Positions 33,441-45,850 of a stretch of 64,000 nucleotides of DNA are shown here, piece after piece. This DNA comes from Ectobius pallidus. Taxonomy: Eukaryota > Arthropoda > Insecta > Blattodea > Ectobiidae. The notes under the pieces were generated by a model that was not told the DNA's origin, searched no databases, and saw only the letters and a program-made list of their open reading frames with translations. The position numbers and the translations under genes were made by a program. Position 1 is the first letter of the stretch, and the number at the start of each line of letters is the position of its first letter. Location of the stretch: NCBI GenBank assembly GCA_964059195.1, contig CAXKWD010000005.1:137655686-137719685 (forward strand), given 5' to 3'.

Positions 33441-34016
33441 TGGCGCATAGCTCTCATTCTACAGTTGCATCTCTGGCAATGAGCCCATTGCCTCCAGATT
33501 TGGAATTTTCGAATGAATCCTCTAATTTCTGATTTCTACTTTCATACTTCATACTACCGCAATATCTATCGGATTGATGATTAACCTATACAATCATTCC
33601 AATTATCAAGCCATCGTACTGACCTCCCTTTGGGAGAAAAGTTGATTCCACAAAGTGCCTCGTGTGCCTCGTGTGAACACAAACCAAATGAGTCTTCACA
33701 CGGCAGTCAACAAGTTGAGAGTCAACCAGTCAACTTTAAGAGCCTCGTCTGAAAGAGGCCTAAGGGCCCTTTCACACGAGTCAACAAGTTGATTACACAA
33801 GTTGAACGGCGGGTATCAGGAAGTGTAACGATATAGCAAATATATGGGAATCGCTCGAACCCTTTCACACGCAGTAAACTCGAGCGCCTGAGCTCATTCT
33901 CAGCCGGCACGCGAGCCGCTAACGTTCTCATCCTAACTAGTTGACTCCACTAAAAGGACATTACAAAGCATTAGTCCATTCACACGAGGCACATAGTTGA
34001 GTCAAGTGAGGGCAGA

Positions 34017-35370
34017 ATGGAGGGCGTTCCATCTGTCGTTTTCAACACCGAACAATTCATAGAAGATATCCATAGTAATCCTGCAATATGGCAGGGGTGC
34101 CCATAGGGGGGGGGGGTTAAGACGCAGACTGCGTCATTGAAATTTCTGGGGGGGGGGAAATATTATCGTTTTATGAATTTTCTGGGGGGGGGGTTGAAAA
34201 TTGTTGCAAAATTAGCGTTTTATATGTTAAAAATAAAAACGGTCAAATTTTATAACTTCAAAAGGTTTCTTCTAACAGTGGATTAGGAAAGGGGGGTCCA
34301 TGGGGTTTGGACCCCCAAAAGTTAAAACCTAAAATTCTATATTTGTATTTAAAAAAATATGTATTTATTTAAACAAGATTTGTTGGTGTGTCAAATATGA
34401 TATAGCAGTTATTTTCTTTTCATAACATAATGAGTAGGCTTATTATATCCACTGTTCCATGTGTTATTCAACTTTTCTTATAAATAGTAATAAGTATTAT
34501 AACTTAAGTAACAATATCTTGTTTAAGTTGTCATGTATTAGAGTACAGTAAACAAATTTGCTAACTAGTTTTTCAGTGCTAAAATAGCATGAAATGTGAT
34601 TTTCATTAGTTCAACATTTAAAAATTTCCCGGGGGTGGACACCTGACTTAGGTAACATTTTCTTGTTTACATTGGCACGTCTTAGAGTACGGTAAAACAA
34701 TTTCCAAACTAGATTTTGAGTGCTAAAATAGCGTAAAATGTTATTTTCATTAGTTAAATATTTAAAAATTTTCCGGGGGTGGCCCCCTACTTAGGTAATG
34801 ATTTCTTATTTACATTGGCATGTCTTAAGAGTATGGTAAACAAATTTCCTAACTAGTTTTTCTGTGCTAAAATAGCGTAAAATGTGATTTTCACTAGTTC
34901 AATATTTTAAAATTCTCTGGGGATGGACCCCCGACCCCATTTTTGGGGGGTATTTTAAACCCCCCGACACTTTCTACCCTCCCCGCAATTATTTTATGGC
35001 TACTTATTTTGTTGCACTTATTATATTATTATAATTATTAATATAATGTTACAAAGTGGCCCAAGAAGTTAAAGCAACAAAAAATAAATAAATTTAAAAA
35101 AATAACCCCTCACCCCAGAAAATATCATATGGGTGCCCTTGTCGATAGCCAATCAGGTTGGGGGTGAGCAATGAAGTTTGTGGGGGTGAGCAATGAAGTT
35201 GGGGGGGGGGTGAGTCATGAAGCTTGAGGGGGGTGGGCACCCCTGAATATGGGATATGAGGTGTGAAGAATACAAAGCCAAAATTAAAAGGAGTGAAGGT
35301 TGGAGGGAAGTGGCACGAAAATGCTATGCCGATTTTAATAGCATGGAGCCTGCCAAACAAGGTGCAATCG
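34017..35370 (+). pseudogene. MADF-domain exon broken by a hAT element (copy B)
   Basis: Same structure as copy A: ATG at 34017, 25 codons to 34091, hAT insertion, frame resuming at 35253 and ending at a GTAAGT donor at 35371. The 5' 75 nt and 3' 118 nt look identical to copy A on reading, so the duplication is recent or homogenised. No transcription evidence. The exon cannot encode the domain while the insertion is present unless the insertion is spliced out. Confidence 0.8.
34092..35245 (+). mobile_element. hAT-like element in the MADF exon (copy B)
   Basis: Same 13-bp TIRs and AATATGG duplication (34085-34091 and 35246-35252) as copy A. Three minisatellite units instead of five. Confidence 0.9.
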
Positions 35371-35408
35371 GTAAGTACATTTCATTCAAATTATTAGAAA
35401 TATTTAAG

Positions 35409-35662
35409 CAGGGGTGCCCCCCCCCCAAACTTCATGACTCACCCCCCCCCCCACGTCATTGCCCACCCTCCAACCTGATTGGCTGTCGACAAGGGCGTCC
35501 ATATATTTTCTAAGGGGGTGATTTTTAAAATTTATTTATGTTTTGTTGCTTTAACTTCTTCGGCCACTTTGTAACATTATATTAATAATATAATATAATA
35601 AGTGCAACAATGACGTAGCCAGAAAATAATTGCGGGGAGAGTCGAAAGTGCCGGGGGGGTTG
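35409..35662 (-). mobile_element. Deleted hAT derivative, opposite orientation (copy B)
   Basis: Counterpart of 33190-33440. The inner boundary is better preserved here: GGGGAGAGTCGAAAGTGCCG matches the parental interior. Confidence 0.82.
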
Positions 35663-35983
35663 GCGCATAGCTCTCATTCTACAGCTGCATCTCTGGCAAT
35701 GAGCCCATTGTCTCCAGATTTGGAATTTTCGAATGAATCCTCTAATTTCTGATTTCTACTTTCATACTTCATACTACCGCAATATCTATCGGATTTAATG
35801 ATTGATGATTAACCTATACAATCATTTCAATTATCAAGCCATCGTACTGACCTCCCTTTGGGAGAAAAGTTGATTCCACAAAGTGCCTCGTGTGAACACA
35901 AACCAAATGAGTCTTCACACGGCAGTCAACAAGTTGAGAGTCAACCAGTCAACTTTTTGAGCCTCGTCTGAAAGAGGCCTACG

Positions 35984-36170
35984 GTGATGCCATGTGGTAG
36001 AGAGATAGTGTGCCCTCTTCTGGATCTGAAGGTCGCGGGTTCAAACCCGGCCCGGTCGGTGGGTTTTTCAGGATGTAGCCTAAGAAATCTTGGGCACGGA
36101 GAGTCTTCCGGGAACAACTACGTGGGTCCCCTATTGTGGATTTACTGCTAGTTAAAGAACTCGAGTCTAA
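35984..36170 (+). mobile_element. tRNA-derived SINE
   Basis: A-box-like TGGTAGAGAGATAGTG and B box GCGGGTTCAAACCCGGC lie about 45 nt apart, followed by a body with TCTTCCGGGAACAACTACGT. It starts a few bases from the Harbinger right end. No clear target duplication. Confidence 0.75.
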
Positions 36171-36189
36171 ATTATTATCTGGACCAAAT

Positions 36190-38690
36190 ACTCCTCCCCT
36201 TTTATGATCATGTAATACTTTAGTTCAGGGCATGAAATTTGAAGTCTGAAGTCAGTGGACAAATCAGTAATTTTAGTCGCCACTATTGTTAAATATAGCT
36301 TTACAGCCTTTGGGAATGATGTAGAGATATTCCCTCCCCTATTTGTTCTTTACATATAAAATATTACAGCTTATAGGCCCATCGCCTTTAAATATGCAAA
36401 TTTAAGTAAATTAATTAAATAAATCCCATTGAACTGCTTTCCCCAATTACAAAATACTAATTACTAAATTGTATTTTTTTCGTGGCACAAACTAATTTGA
36501 TGTAGAGAAAAGGGAATGGTTTGTTATGTGAATTAATTACTGGTATTTTTGCTGTATCATAAAATAAAGGATGAATTTAAGAACAGTTAAAGCAAATTAA
36601 ATATTTTGTGTTTCAACTAACTGTAAACTTTAAAGCTGTAACAAACAACAACCAAACACACGAAGAAAATTGTTGTTACTAGAGGAGCTAGAACAACGTT
36701 TGGCTAAAACTTAGGGAACAAAATCTCATGGGAAATTCAAATTAGGCCTATTTTCGAATACTTCCGAGTAAATTTAATAATGTAAAAACGACTGCTGTGG
36801 CCATATCTATTATCAATTTGAACTTAAATTTTGTTGCAAAAACCATAATATAATAATATAAAACAAGATAGAAATTCTTCAAAATTGAATTTTCGCCAGA
36901 CTCATAATTCAGAAATTTCGCGCGCTCCCTTATTTTCTTCAGGCTAGTCGTCGAGGTGATGGGCTTACCTCTTGTCCCTCTATCCTCTTTCGTAAAATAA
37001 ATGTAACTAAATTATTATTTGATAATGAAACCTCCACTCAGAGGACTCTAAATTCCCGACCTAGGAGTGACGGTTGCAAAACATCTAATAGCCTATTTCG
37101 TATTTGAAACGAGCTTCTCATTCTATCCTGTAAGGGAGATATAAACAATGGACATTTCTTTAGATATCAGTAGTTAGATTTTAAAAATATTTACATTACT
37201 TTGGAAGTAACGACTTTACATGAGCAAGCATGTACTTAATTTAATATTTAAGTCCAAAGACTCATAACCTAACCAACCTGCGTCTTTTCCATCATTGCAG
37301 CCCATATGCGTCATTATATCGAACTCTCTGACATTTTATATACCTATTAATGTTAATATGGAGTATGATCATAATGTTTGTTAGTTGAATTTTACCATTT
37401 CAATTTTACCTGTGTCTTTACTTCCTTTTTATTTCTTAATATTGACTTATGATTTAGTGCGTTCAGTACCTAAGTATGGTACGGCTTGTGGCGTCTACGC
37501 TGCCTGAATCGATATATCTATCGCCATCAAGATTAGAATAGGCAATACTTTTAGGGATGGTACTTAACTACAATCTTGAACAGCTGTTAATGAAATAATT
37601 ATGTCATATCTTTGTTCTCTAATTCTTTTACTATGCCAAAGCCTTTAAGGTACACGGAACCATAATCAAGTCTTCTTGTCTTGCGTTTGCGATTGTACAT
37701 TATAGTCTATTACGAATGCCTTCCATAAATAACAACGATATAATTGTACAAACTTTCATGTTAGATTGTGTTTGCACTTAATTTCCATTATGAGTGGGCG
37801 TTTACTTGGAAAGTCTGTCTGTTTCCAGAGGCATGTTTGTGAATTATAGAAAACCTATAAAAGCATCGCTTTCAATAGGCTTATAGCTAATAGGCCTAAT
37901 GGTGATGAGCACACTAAAATGGCTGAATAAAGTTCAACAGCCCTCAGCATGTAAGTCTAATTAAACAAACAAAGGTTTTTCTACCGTGTTAGAACAAGCC
38001 AGATTACATAGCTATTTTGTTAGTTTTATCAAACGATTATCTTTCTTGTTTAAATACATATACAAACGAAAAATTAAAGTTCAAGTCACATCATACTGAC
38101 AAGCTAAAACCCCAGCTTTCGATTTTACTATATCTAGAAAGATAAATCTACAGTATCCCCTTCCTTCCTGCAAAGTAAAAAAAAATAATAATAATATAAA
38201 TACGTTATGCATAACATAATGTGAAATTGTGAGAGATTCTAAGATACACTTTTTTGTTCGTATATGAAACGTGTTCTATTTATTTCTAATTTTATAAGTA
38301 AATCCATCTTGATATATTATCCATTTTTATACATACACGTAGACCTATGTATACGGATAAAAATATTAGAGAATTTCTAGAACTCGCGGCGAATTCACTC
38401 CAAGTGATGAAAATGCGTGAGATGTAGGCCTATTAACTGGTCATTGTAGTAAATATAATAGGACAAAATTTAGCACATGGGTAGGCCTATAAGTTAGCCC
38501 ATATTGATTTGCAAACATTTTACTAATTTATTTACAGTTAATGTTTACGTCATTACTGATTCACTACCATTACTTTCCACTTGTTAATAACTGGTGATTA
38601 TCCTTTATTTTGTATTTATTTATATTTGAAACTAATGTTCTACAGCTTAATTCAATATGAAAATGAGGTAAAATTATAAAGTGCCCCTTA
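36190..38690. other. AT-rich DNA, no gene seen
   Basis: No ORF above background and no recognisable repeat apart from four TAGGCCTA octamers (36743, 37891, 38425, 38482). Confidence 0.45.
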
Positions 38691-39130
38691 TTACTTCCCC
38701 TGCCTGCACCATAGGTAGAGGAAGTATCGTTTTCGACCCTCAAATTCTAAGTTAAGTTTTTAGTATAAATACAAGTTTTGAAGTCCCCTGAATCCTAAAA
38801 TACTATTTCCAGAAAAATGTCTGTGTGTGTTTATGTGTGTCAGTGTGGATGTCAGGCTAGCTACAGAACGGAAAATCGTATGAAAATAAAATTTTGTATT
38901 TGGGTCAGGTACCTTCTGAAGATGTGATACGAAGATTGACGACAAGTTTCTCTTATTTTTAAGGGGACTTTACATGAAAAAATTTCCGTTTGTAGCGATT
39001 TTCTCGATAACGGCTCAAACGATTTTTTTTTTTTAATTTTGCACATGAGTTGTTTATACTAAGAGCTAAAACGTTTATTTGAAACATTTTTTCGAACAAA
39101 GGGTAGTTATAAGAAACCCACTTTGATACG
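38690..39130 (+). repeat. Dispersed repeat with GTCTGTGTGT core, copy 1
   Basis: The order is GTAGAGGAAGTATCG, then GTCTGTGTGTGTTTATGTGTG, GGGTCAGGTACCTTCTGAAG, AAGGGGACTTTACATGAAAA and AACGGCTCAAACGATT. The same order appears at 47.4-47.8 kb (plus) and about 60.8-60.97 kb (minus). It is an uncharacterised moderate-copy repeat. The phrase 'AACGGCTCAAACGATT' is common near arthropod and bacterial repeat ends, but I cannot assign a class. Confidence 0.6.
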
Positions 39131-40235
39131 TGGTCTTTGCGATATGCCCTCTTGTTCTATATCAGAATGTGAAATGATAAAAATGCATTGACCATGCTTA
39201 AAGTAAAGAAGGTTACGAGAGTACATTAATCAGATTTTATTTGGGTAATGTATCCTTCGGGGATGCAATGTTGATGTGGTAAGGGCATTCTCTTCGTTTT
39301 TACAACCAATTTACATGAAGAGAATGTAATACATAATAATTATATTATACTAAGAAGGCTAACATTTATCTGGGCAGAGGAAGTTATGTGAATTTCACGT
39401 CAGATATTTTAAAATTATAATTTCCCCAGTTTATATTACATTTCTAAAGTTGCCAAGGATCTTTTGTAGGTTTGTAGTTGATAACATTTTGTCGTTTAAA
39501 TCCCACAGTCAGATGACGTTGATTGATGGATGTTGGTATAGGTTACGAGGTTGCAGATTTAATCTCTGATGTCACTGGATAGTAGTGAGGGTCATGACGT
39601 AAAATAAATGCTTATCGTCATAAGAACCAATTACAGTAAAAATTTTAGTACTCCATGTTCATAATTACGATTGTCATCTAATTCTCGTTCTTAAAAATGT
39701 GTATCAACAATACTATCATACATATATTTTTCACTAGTGGAAATTTTTGTATGTAATTGTGAAGAACTTTACTGCCAGGACATTGACTTGCTAATGTTCT
39801 GTAAGCTGAAATCTATATTTTTCATGAAAACATCAATTTGTTCATTTGATTGTTTTAGCCCATTTTGCTTGATTTAGGCCTATTTGTAGGTTATATAATG
39901 TAACGGCAAGCAAAGATCTGATTTTTTTGTATAGATAGACGACAATGCCTAAATGGCTTAAATGGAAAAACATTGATCGATTTGGACGAAACTCATTAAA
40001 GACACACAGGTTTTTCTGGGGATAAGGATCTCGAATCTGAGGGTTTTTTCCGGGCTTCGCCTTATGCACCTGGAAGCTGGAATTTTAGCTTATTAATCGT
40101 TTTAATTAATTATAATTGATTTAGTGTAAGTGTTAATAAATATGATGATTTGATTAGTTTGCTGTTAGTTAAATTATTTTAAAACATGTAGCAATTGAAC
40201 TAATAAACGTGAGTGAAGCCTGCTGGTTAATTAAT
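39131..40235. other. No gene seen
   Basis: 39240-39330 echoes the dispersed repeat above (GGGTAATGTATCCTTCGGGG). Otherwise anonymous. Confidence 0.4.
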
Positions 40236-40239
40236 AACG

Positions 40240-40735
40240 CGAAAAACCAACAAAATTGGCGTTGGAAGTTCCCTTGTCATAGAAATTACGAGGATTTCAT
40301 ATACGGTCACAAAATGAACACAGCGTGGATATCGTTTTAACCACTAAACAGTTTGCAGCATTCCACACGTAATCTTGCCACTTGATAGTGATTTACGTTA
40401 ACTATTAACTTAGCATGTTCGCAGGAAGATCTACAGGTATGAAGAAAGTTTAGAAAATAAGCTTACATAAGCTTAATAAACGAAAGACATGTTTGTAACC
40501 CAAGGAAATTGGTCATATGTTCCAACTCATCGTAATCTTCACGTCATATAAATTATGAGGATTTCATATATCGTATGTTCAAAGTTTGCTCACAGAGTGG
40601 CGTTGGTTTAAACCATAAACTCTTTACAGCATCCCACATATAATCTCGCCAGGCATTGGTGCACTTCTAATGATAGTGATATAACTATTAACTTAGCATA
40701 TTCGCAAGAAGAGCTAGGAATATGGAGAAAGTTCA
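40240..40735. repeat. Diverged tandem duplication, ~215-bp units
   Basis: About 40240-40455 and 40500-40735 share TA(T/C)GAGGATTTCATATA, CACAG-GTGG, TTAACCA-TAAAC, GCAGCATTCCACACGTAATC (second: ACAGCATCCCACATATAATC) and ACTATTAACTTAGCAT-TTCGCA in order. Confidence 0.75.
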
Positions 40736-40985
40736 GCGAGTCCCCGCCATATAGGCCTAAGTGACATTTTAACGTCACCGTATGCATTGCACAAGTTGTG
40801 GAGCTCGACTGTACTTGCCAGCATTGGAGAGGGGATTCCCCTGGGTCCAGTCAGTGTTATGGGCATTGTCCAGGGAATTAGAACTGTCCCCCGTCTCCCG
40901 GCCCCACCACCCCCTTCACCCAAGCTGTTAACTCTCTCTGCCAACCCACCCACTCCGCAGCCGCATTTCCCGAGTCTAATATAGC
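40736..40985. other. GC-richer island with overlapping antisense ORFs
   Basis: A stretch of about 250 bp is clearly richer in C+G than its neighbours. It is open for 79 codons on the minus strand (40714-40953) and 65 on the plus strand (40787-40984). The plus reading is proline-rich near its end. No domain or splice pattern was recognised. Confidence 0.3.
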
Positions 40986-41281
40986 CATTGTAACAATGAA
41001 GGAATTTTTTTTTTCCAGTATGTAAGCATGTAATTGCTGTGTGGCATTTCAGAGCTCGGGCTGTACTATGCAGTATCCGTAGTCTCCCCTACATTCTGGT
41101 AATACATACTGTGGTGTCGTATAGGGTTGACCAAATGTAACACCATCTCAATACAATAGCGTTTTGGATGTTTACAGATCGGTTCGCCACACAGTTACAC
41201 GTTCCATTTTCTATTAAAACTGAACTGTTAATCTTTTCACTGCTTACTTACTCAAAGGAAGCTAAAGGAATGTTATACATT

Positions 41282-41735
41282 TTATGACATCAGGAGGTTC
41301 ATTGCCGCGCGTGCATGAGCCCGCCATTCAACCCTATTCTGTGATAGTTCCAGTCAAACATCCCTCGCAAGTCCTACTTCCCTTAAATCTATTCTACCTA
41401 ATATTGTCCTCCCACATACATCTGGTCTTCCAAGTGGTCTCTTCCCTTCGGGTCTGCCAATGAATATTTTTTAGGTATGTCTTTCCTCCCTCATGCGCGC
41501 AACATATCTTAGCTCATTTCATCTTCCGTGATTTAATTAACCTTATTATATTAGAGGGAAAGTAGAAATTATGAAGCTCGCCATTATGCAGTTTTCTCCA
41601 GTCCCTATTTTCATCTCTCTTACGGTAGGTTCGTATATTTTCCTAAGCATCCTGTTTTCGAACACTCTCAGATTAAGTTATTCACGAAGAGTAAAGCACC
41701 ATGTCTCACATCCATGTAATACATTCGGCAACTGG
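41282..41735 (-). pseudogene. Non-LTR retrotransposon C-terminal region, decayed
   Basis: The minus strand reads LHGCETWCFTLRE, then after a stop LRVFENRMLRKIY. After a frame change come GKRPLGRP and later DLREVGLARD and EWRAHARAAMNLLMS ending in TAA (41282-41284). This order (GCETW, ENRVLRKIFG, GRRPLGRPRRRW, DLREVG, WRA...MNLR) is the well-known C-terminal end of an insect LINE polyprotein, downstream of the reverse transcriptase core. Several stops and frame shifts show it is dead. The (ATT)n tract at 41810 lies just upstream in its orientation. Confidence 0.85.
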
Positions 41736-41808
41736 TACTCATGTGTATATGCGTCCCTAGAATTGCCAGATGGGAACGTGAACAAAACCGGGGATTTATA
41801 ATGATGCC

Positions 41809-41809
<1 letters not shown>

Positions 41810-41869
<60 letters not shown>

Positions 41870-41881
41870 TATTTATTTATT
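41810..41881. repeat. (ATT)n microsatellite
   Basis: About 20 ATT units followed by three ATTT units. The poly-isoleucine ORF across it is spurious. Confidence 0.95.
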
Positions 41882-42180
41882 TTGAGAGCTTACAACTTAC
41901 TGATGAGAAGAGTAAATTTTCACTACAGTAGGTCTGTTCCTAAAGCTAAGTCATGCATTGGCATGTGCCATAACGCCTGCGCACATGTTGAAGACAAGTC
42001 ACACTACCGAACAGAACGTAATGTTAAAACTTTGATGTGGTTTAGCCTACGTGTTTTTTATATTGTATTAAAGAGGTACTAGACTTCGTGGACTTTACGC
42101 TTTAACATATTTGGCAGTCTTTTCATTCATCACCAAATTATGTTTTCTTGAAAATAAAAATAGATAAGTTGTGAAAACTG

Positions 42181-42534
42181 AGCGAGGTGGCCGAGATAGT
42201 AACGTCTTGGATTCGCATTTGAGAGGTCTCAGGTTCAAATCCCGTGGCCGGCCAATTTGACAAGGGTTTTTTCATGGTTTCCCCAGTCGTAAAGGCAAAT
42301 GCCGAATTGGATATTTACATGCCATGAATCATCCTCACCATTTCATCCTTTATCTTTTCCATTTAAATTAATATCAGTTGAAATTTATTCCATTAAATAC
42401 ACCGACAATAGAAACAATCGACAATCAACAGTTCCATGGCCCACCCTACTGTACACACACAGATCCCGAACTCCTGATATAGCCTCGAAGCTAAAATAAG
42501 TATAAACACAGCTGAAATAATAATTTTTAAAAAT
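42181..42534 (+). mobile_element. SINE family B, best copy
   Basis: Full-length: A-box region GAGGTGGCCGAGATAGTAACG, B box CTCAGGTTCAAATCCCGTGG at about 42227, then the body to an AAATAATAATTTTTAAAAA tail. The flanking duplication GTTGTGAAAACTG (42168-42180) and GTTGTGAAACTG (42535-42546) defines the insertion. It carries single TA dinucleotides where other copies have TAGGCCTA. Confidence 0.93.
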
Positions 42535-42547
42535 GTTGTGAAACTGA

Positions 42548-45150
42548 GCCAAACTCTTATGCTTACATTATTAGGCCTACACCACAGAAGCGACAATAAA
42601 ATGATGCATCTACAGTTTCCATGCTAAGTTTTAACTTCTATAAGCTTTATACTATGTACTTAATGTTAAATTCATGAGGTTAGTAAATTAGCCATAGACC
42701 TAATTAGCTAAAAAGAAATGACTAATTTCCCGAATTATTTTAGCCTAAACTGCACGCAAATTAGCCGCATTGACTAAATTAGCAACATCTGGCAACCCTG
42801 GGTACACCGACACAATGAAAACATTGGAGAGGTTCAATGAAAACTGAAATTAAACAATTAATTATTAGTGCTATCTGTCTACCATAACATATTAACACAC
42901 TGTGAAAAAAAGCAAAGTGAGAAAATATTTAGGATGAATTCTGAGCCCAGAATGCTCAGAAAATATAAAATAATAATAATAATAACAACACACTTGCGTG
43001 CATGTCACGTAAACCTCTTGGTCTCATGTAGGATCTCATTTTCAGTCATGCTCATATAGGTGAAAGTAAAATCATGTAAAATGATCTGAAAACAGCTTCA
43101 CCGGGTCGGTCTATAAATCATATTTCCAGTCCCGGCATCACGTGATGTGTGATTCCTGACCTCGATGTCATGTTGGGTCATGGTACCGAGACTGACCCCT
43201 AGTGACGTCACGCACTCGTATCAAGTTAATAAAACCTTCGTGTACGAGTTTCATAAACCCGTTAATCAAGATGACGAAGAAGAAAAAAAAAACCTGCGAT
43301 AAATTTCAATATCAAATCATATCTGATGATAAATATACCATATTTTAACGTTTCGTTAAACCTGATTGATCTATCCTGCAATGCTAATACTATTACAACT
43401 GCAACATTAATATTTCATCATATAATGCTTTCCAGACTGAATGATATTAATATATTTTCATATCTCCTTGAAGTCTGAAATATACGACAGTTAGACAGTG
43501 GAGAATTTTAATTTACAAGTATTCCTGAGTGTACAGCATAATGTGATAGTCTATCACAAAAAAAGTTTGTAAACATTTCTATAACCGATCACATACACCA
43601 TTCAAAAAACAAAACAAAACGAAGTGATTTATATTAACGACGAATAGGGCGTGAAACTGAATATTTTCCAGGTTTTTTTAATGATATTACGGGGCAATTA
43701 TCTGTCCAAAGTTTGTTCACAGTCTCAGAATTGAGGCATATGTGTTTTGACTAGCGACGAGAAATTCTTCCGATAGCCTATCTAGATAGACTCAACATTC
43801 GATTTAATAAAAATATCAGGCTCTTGAAAAAACTACAGCAACATTAAATGATTATGTGATGATACCTTGTGTATGCAGGCGATGAGCAGCAGAGCATGCG
43901 CAATATTGCTTATCTAGAGCTTGTAACTTTTAGGCGGCCCATCCTTTTTGCAGCCGACTGTACATATTGTATAAATTCAACCGCTGACATGAAGTCTTTA
44001 AAATTATTGATTGTCAAAAAGTAAATTGAAAATATAGTTTTTTCTTGCACTCAAAATTGTATTTTCCCTCTAAAATCGTCACCAGAAATTGAGGGGGATG
44101 AGGTTCAACCAAGTATGAGTAGATCGGTACAGTTAGCTCCAATTCTGTACACAAGGTGACGTAGTAATGAGCTACATTCTGTTAGTTAGAGGAGAGAATT
44201 CCCATTTAATATCCTGAATCATGACATATGAATTATGTGTTGGCGTCAATTTAAATTAAATAATTGAAACATGAACAAAGGACCTCGGCTGCTTTGGGAC
44301 CATCATATCACCCCGGTGCCTTCCTGCTGATGATGACATTTCATTTCCTCTCATCTAAACCAGATGTTGATAACACAAGGCATTATAGTAATATATGTCA
44401 CTGCGAAAATAATGTCTGCCTTATGGAGGGTAAGATGGAATGAACACTCAGAAAATAAAATTTACATGATTCCCAATATAATTGATTTAATTTGGCGGTT
44501 AAAAGTATGACTTGAAATGTCATTATAGAACGGTTTTTTGTTGTTGTTCGTGGTTACTGTTTCTATATTCATTTAACAGAAAAAGTTTAATTAATCTTCA
44601 TCCGATTGGTTGAATATTCAACATATATATAAAAGAAAGTAAAGGAAAACAATCCCTATTACATATTATAATATTGGAAACTACGTCAAAAAATCACTAT
44701 ATTTATTTATGCCTTCTGGTTGTTTCTGGTTTTTACGAAACATGATGTATTTTTTTTACTATTACTCAGAATAAAATTAGTAGAAAATATATAAGAAATA
44801 TTTTTTACTTTAAGTATTATATATTATCCGAAGTTTCCTCAACTTTTCCTAACAATCCGATTTACGTAAAATGCCTCTAAGAATTTCTCCGTCAGCTATG
44901 ACTATAATTATTAACTTTTGTTAATAAGAAATCATAATATTGTTTTCTGTACATGCAATATTTCAACCTTAACGACTTATGCTATTCCCAGCAGGGAATT
45001 CATAATTGGATGGCTCAGTGCTAGAGGTGACTAAGATCCATCAAGGGATGTGTTAATATTTGTGTGTATTGTTGACCAGCAAAGATCGTATTCTATCTAC
45101 ACCAAACATGACTAACAGCCTTACTGTTTCTGCTACCCACACAGTTATGT
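42548..45150. other. AT-rich DNA, no gene seen
   Basis: At 43138-43210 a palindromic CATCACGTGATG and a TGACGTCA occur close together, resembling E-box and CRE sites but without any adjacent gene. Otherwise anonymous. Confidence 0.4.
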
Positions 45151-45204
45151 TATTCCCTATACAGCCCATGGAGGCCCCAAGGGTTCTAAGAGGTTCAGGC
45201 ACTG
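45151..45204 (-). mobile_element. SINE family A 3' fragment
   Basis: TTCCCTATACAGCCCATGGA and GGCCCCAAGGGTTC match the 3' end of SINE A. The rest is missing. Confidence 0.75.
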
Positions 45205-45659
45205 TCGAAGTTCTAATAACATTTGCCACATAGGAGTTGTACGGGAATAATAACACTCAAAATTAATTAAAAACCTTATGAGCTTGACACTTTCAGCACA
45301 TTGACTGATTTTTTAAACATGAAATGGATTTTTTTCACTGACGTTGACGCATGAGAGCAATACTATGAAAAAAAGTTTCAGCGTTCGGGAAACCAACAAA
45401 TGTGTTTGCAAATGCCTCGGAACAAACAACGAAATGTCACCGCTTGATACAAATTGTCCAACATTTGTCACCGGCAAATATCACTTCTGTGGATCAGAAA
45501 CCTATTAGTAAACGACTCGTTTTATTTTAATCGCCAGTCACTTCAAAATAATTCACAATTTCATTATTAATATTATTCATAGAATTGTTTATTATATAAC
45601 ATAATATAAGAAGTATAAAGAGAATGTTGCCTATAACATATTACATTAAAACAGTATAT

Positions 45660-45850
45660 TGCTGAGCTTTGTGGCTCAGAAGATAGCATCTGGGTCTAGC
45701 ATTCGGGAGGTCCCGGCTTGAAAGCCCGTTACCAGCCATTATTTCATCCTATTTCAAAACCATTAAAATTAAAATTCAGTTAAAATTGTCAGAATCCAAC
45801 TAAACCTAGACCAGGCACTCCAGCAATGTAAAGAAAATGTATACGAATAG
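45660..45850 (+). mobile_element. SINE B-like copy, degenerate
   Basis: Head GTGGCTCAGAAGATAGCATC and B-box-like CCCGGCTTGAAAGCCCG precede a shortened body ending near AACCTAGACCAGGCACTCCA. It is older than the other copies. Confidence 0.6.

Larger units (their letters stand above)
31253..33760 (+). mobile_element. PIF/Harbinger-like element, copy A
   Basis: The left end GGGCCCTTTCACACGAG is preceded by TTA. The right end, as complement, reads GGCCTCTTTCAGACGAG and is followed by TAA. TIRs beginning GGGCC and 3-bp TWA targets are the PIF/Harbinger pattern. Subterminal CACACGAG and CAACAAGTTGA motifs repeat at both ends. It carries the 5' exon of a MADF-domain protein but no visible transposase. 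Two hAT-family insertions lie inside. A second copy follows head to tail after one shared TAA. Confidence 0.85.
33764..35979 (+). mobile_element. PIF/Harbinger-like element, copy B (tandem duplicate)
   Basis: Head-to-tail partner of 31253-33760 with the same ends and the same two internal hAT insertions at the same positions. The tandem duplication therefore happened after both insertions. The right flank is TAC rather than TAA/TTA. It is about 290 bp shorter, mainly through two fewer minisatellite units. Confidence 0.85.

Noticed and set aside
41741..42082. 113-codon plus ORF with a poly-isoleucine run
   Set aside because: The run is the (ATT)n microsatellite and the rest has no family resemblance.
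43138..43210. Regulatory cluster with CACGTG and TGACGTCA
   Set aside because: Both are short palindromes that can occur by chance, and no transcription unit is adjacent.
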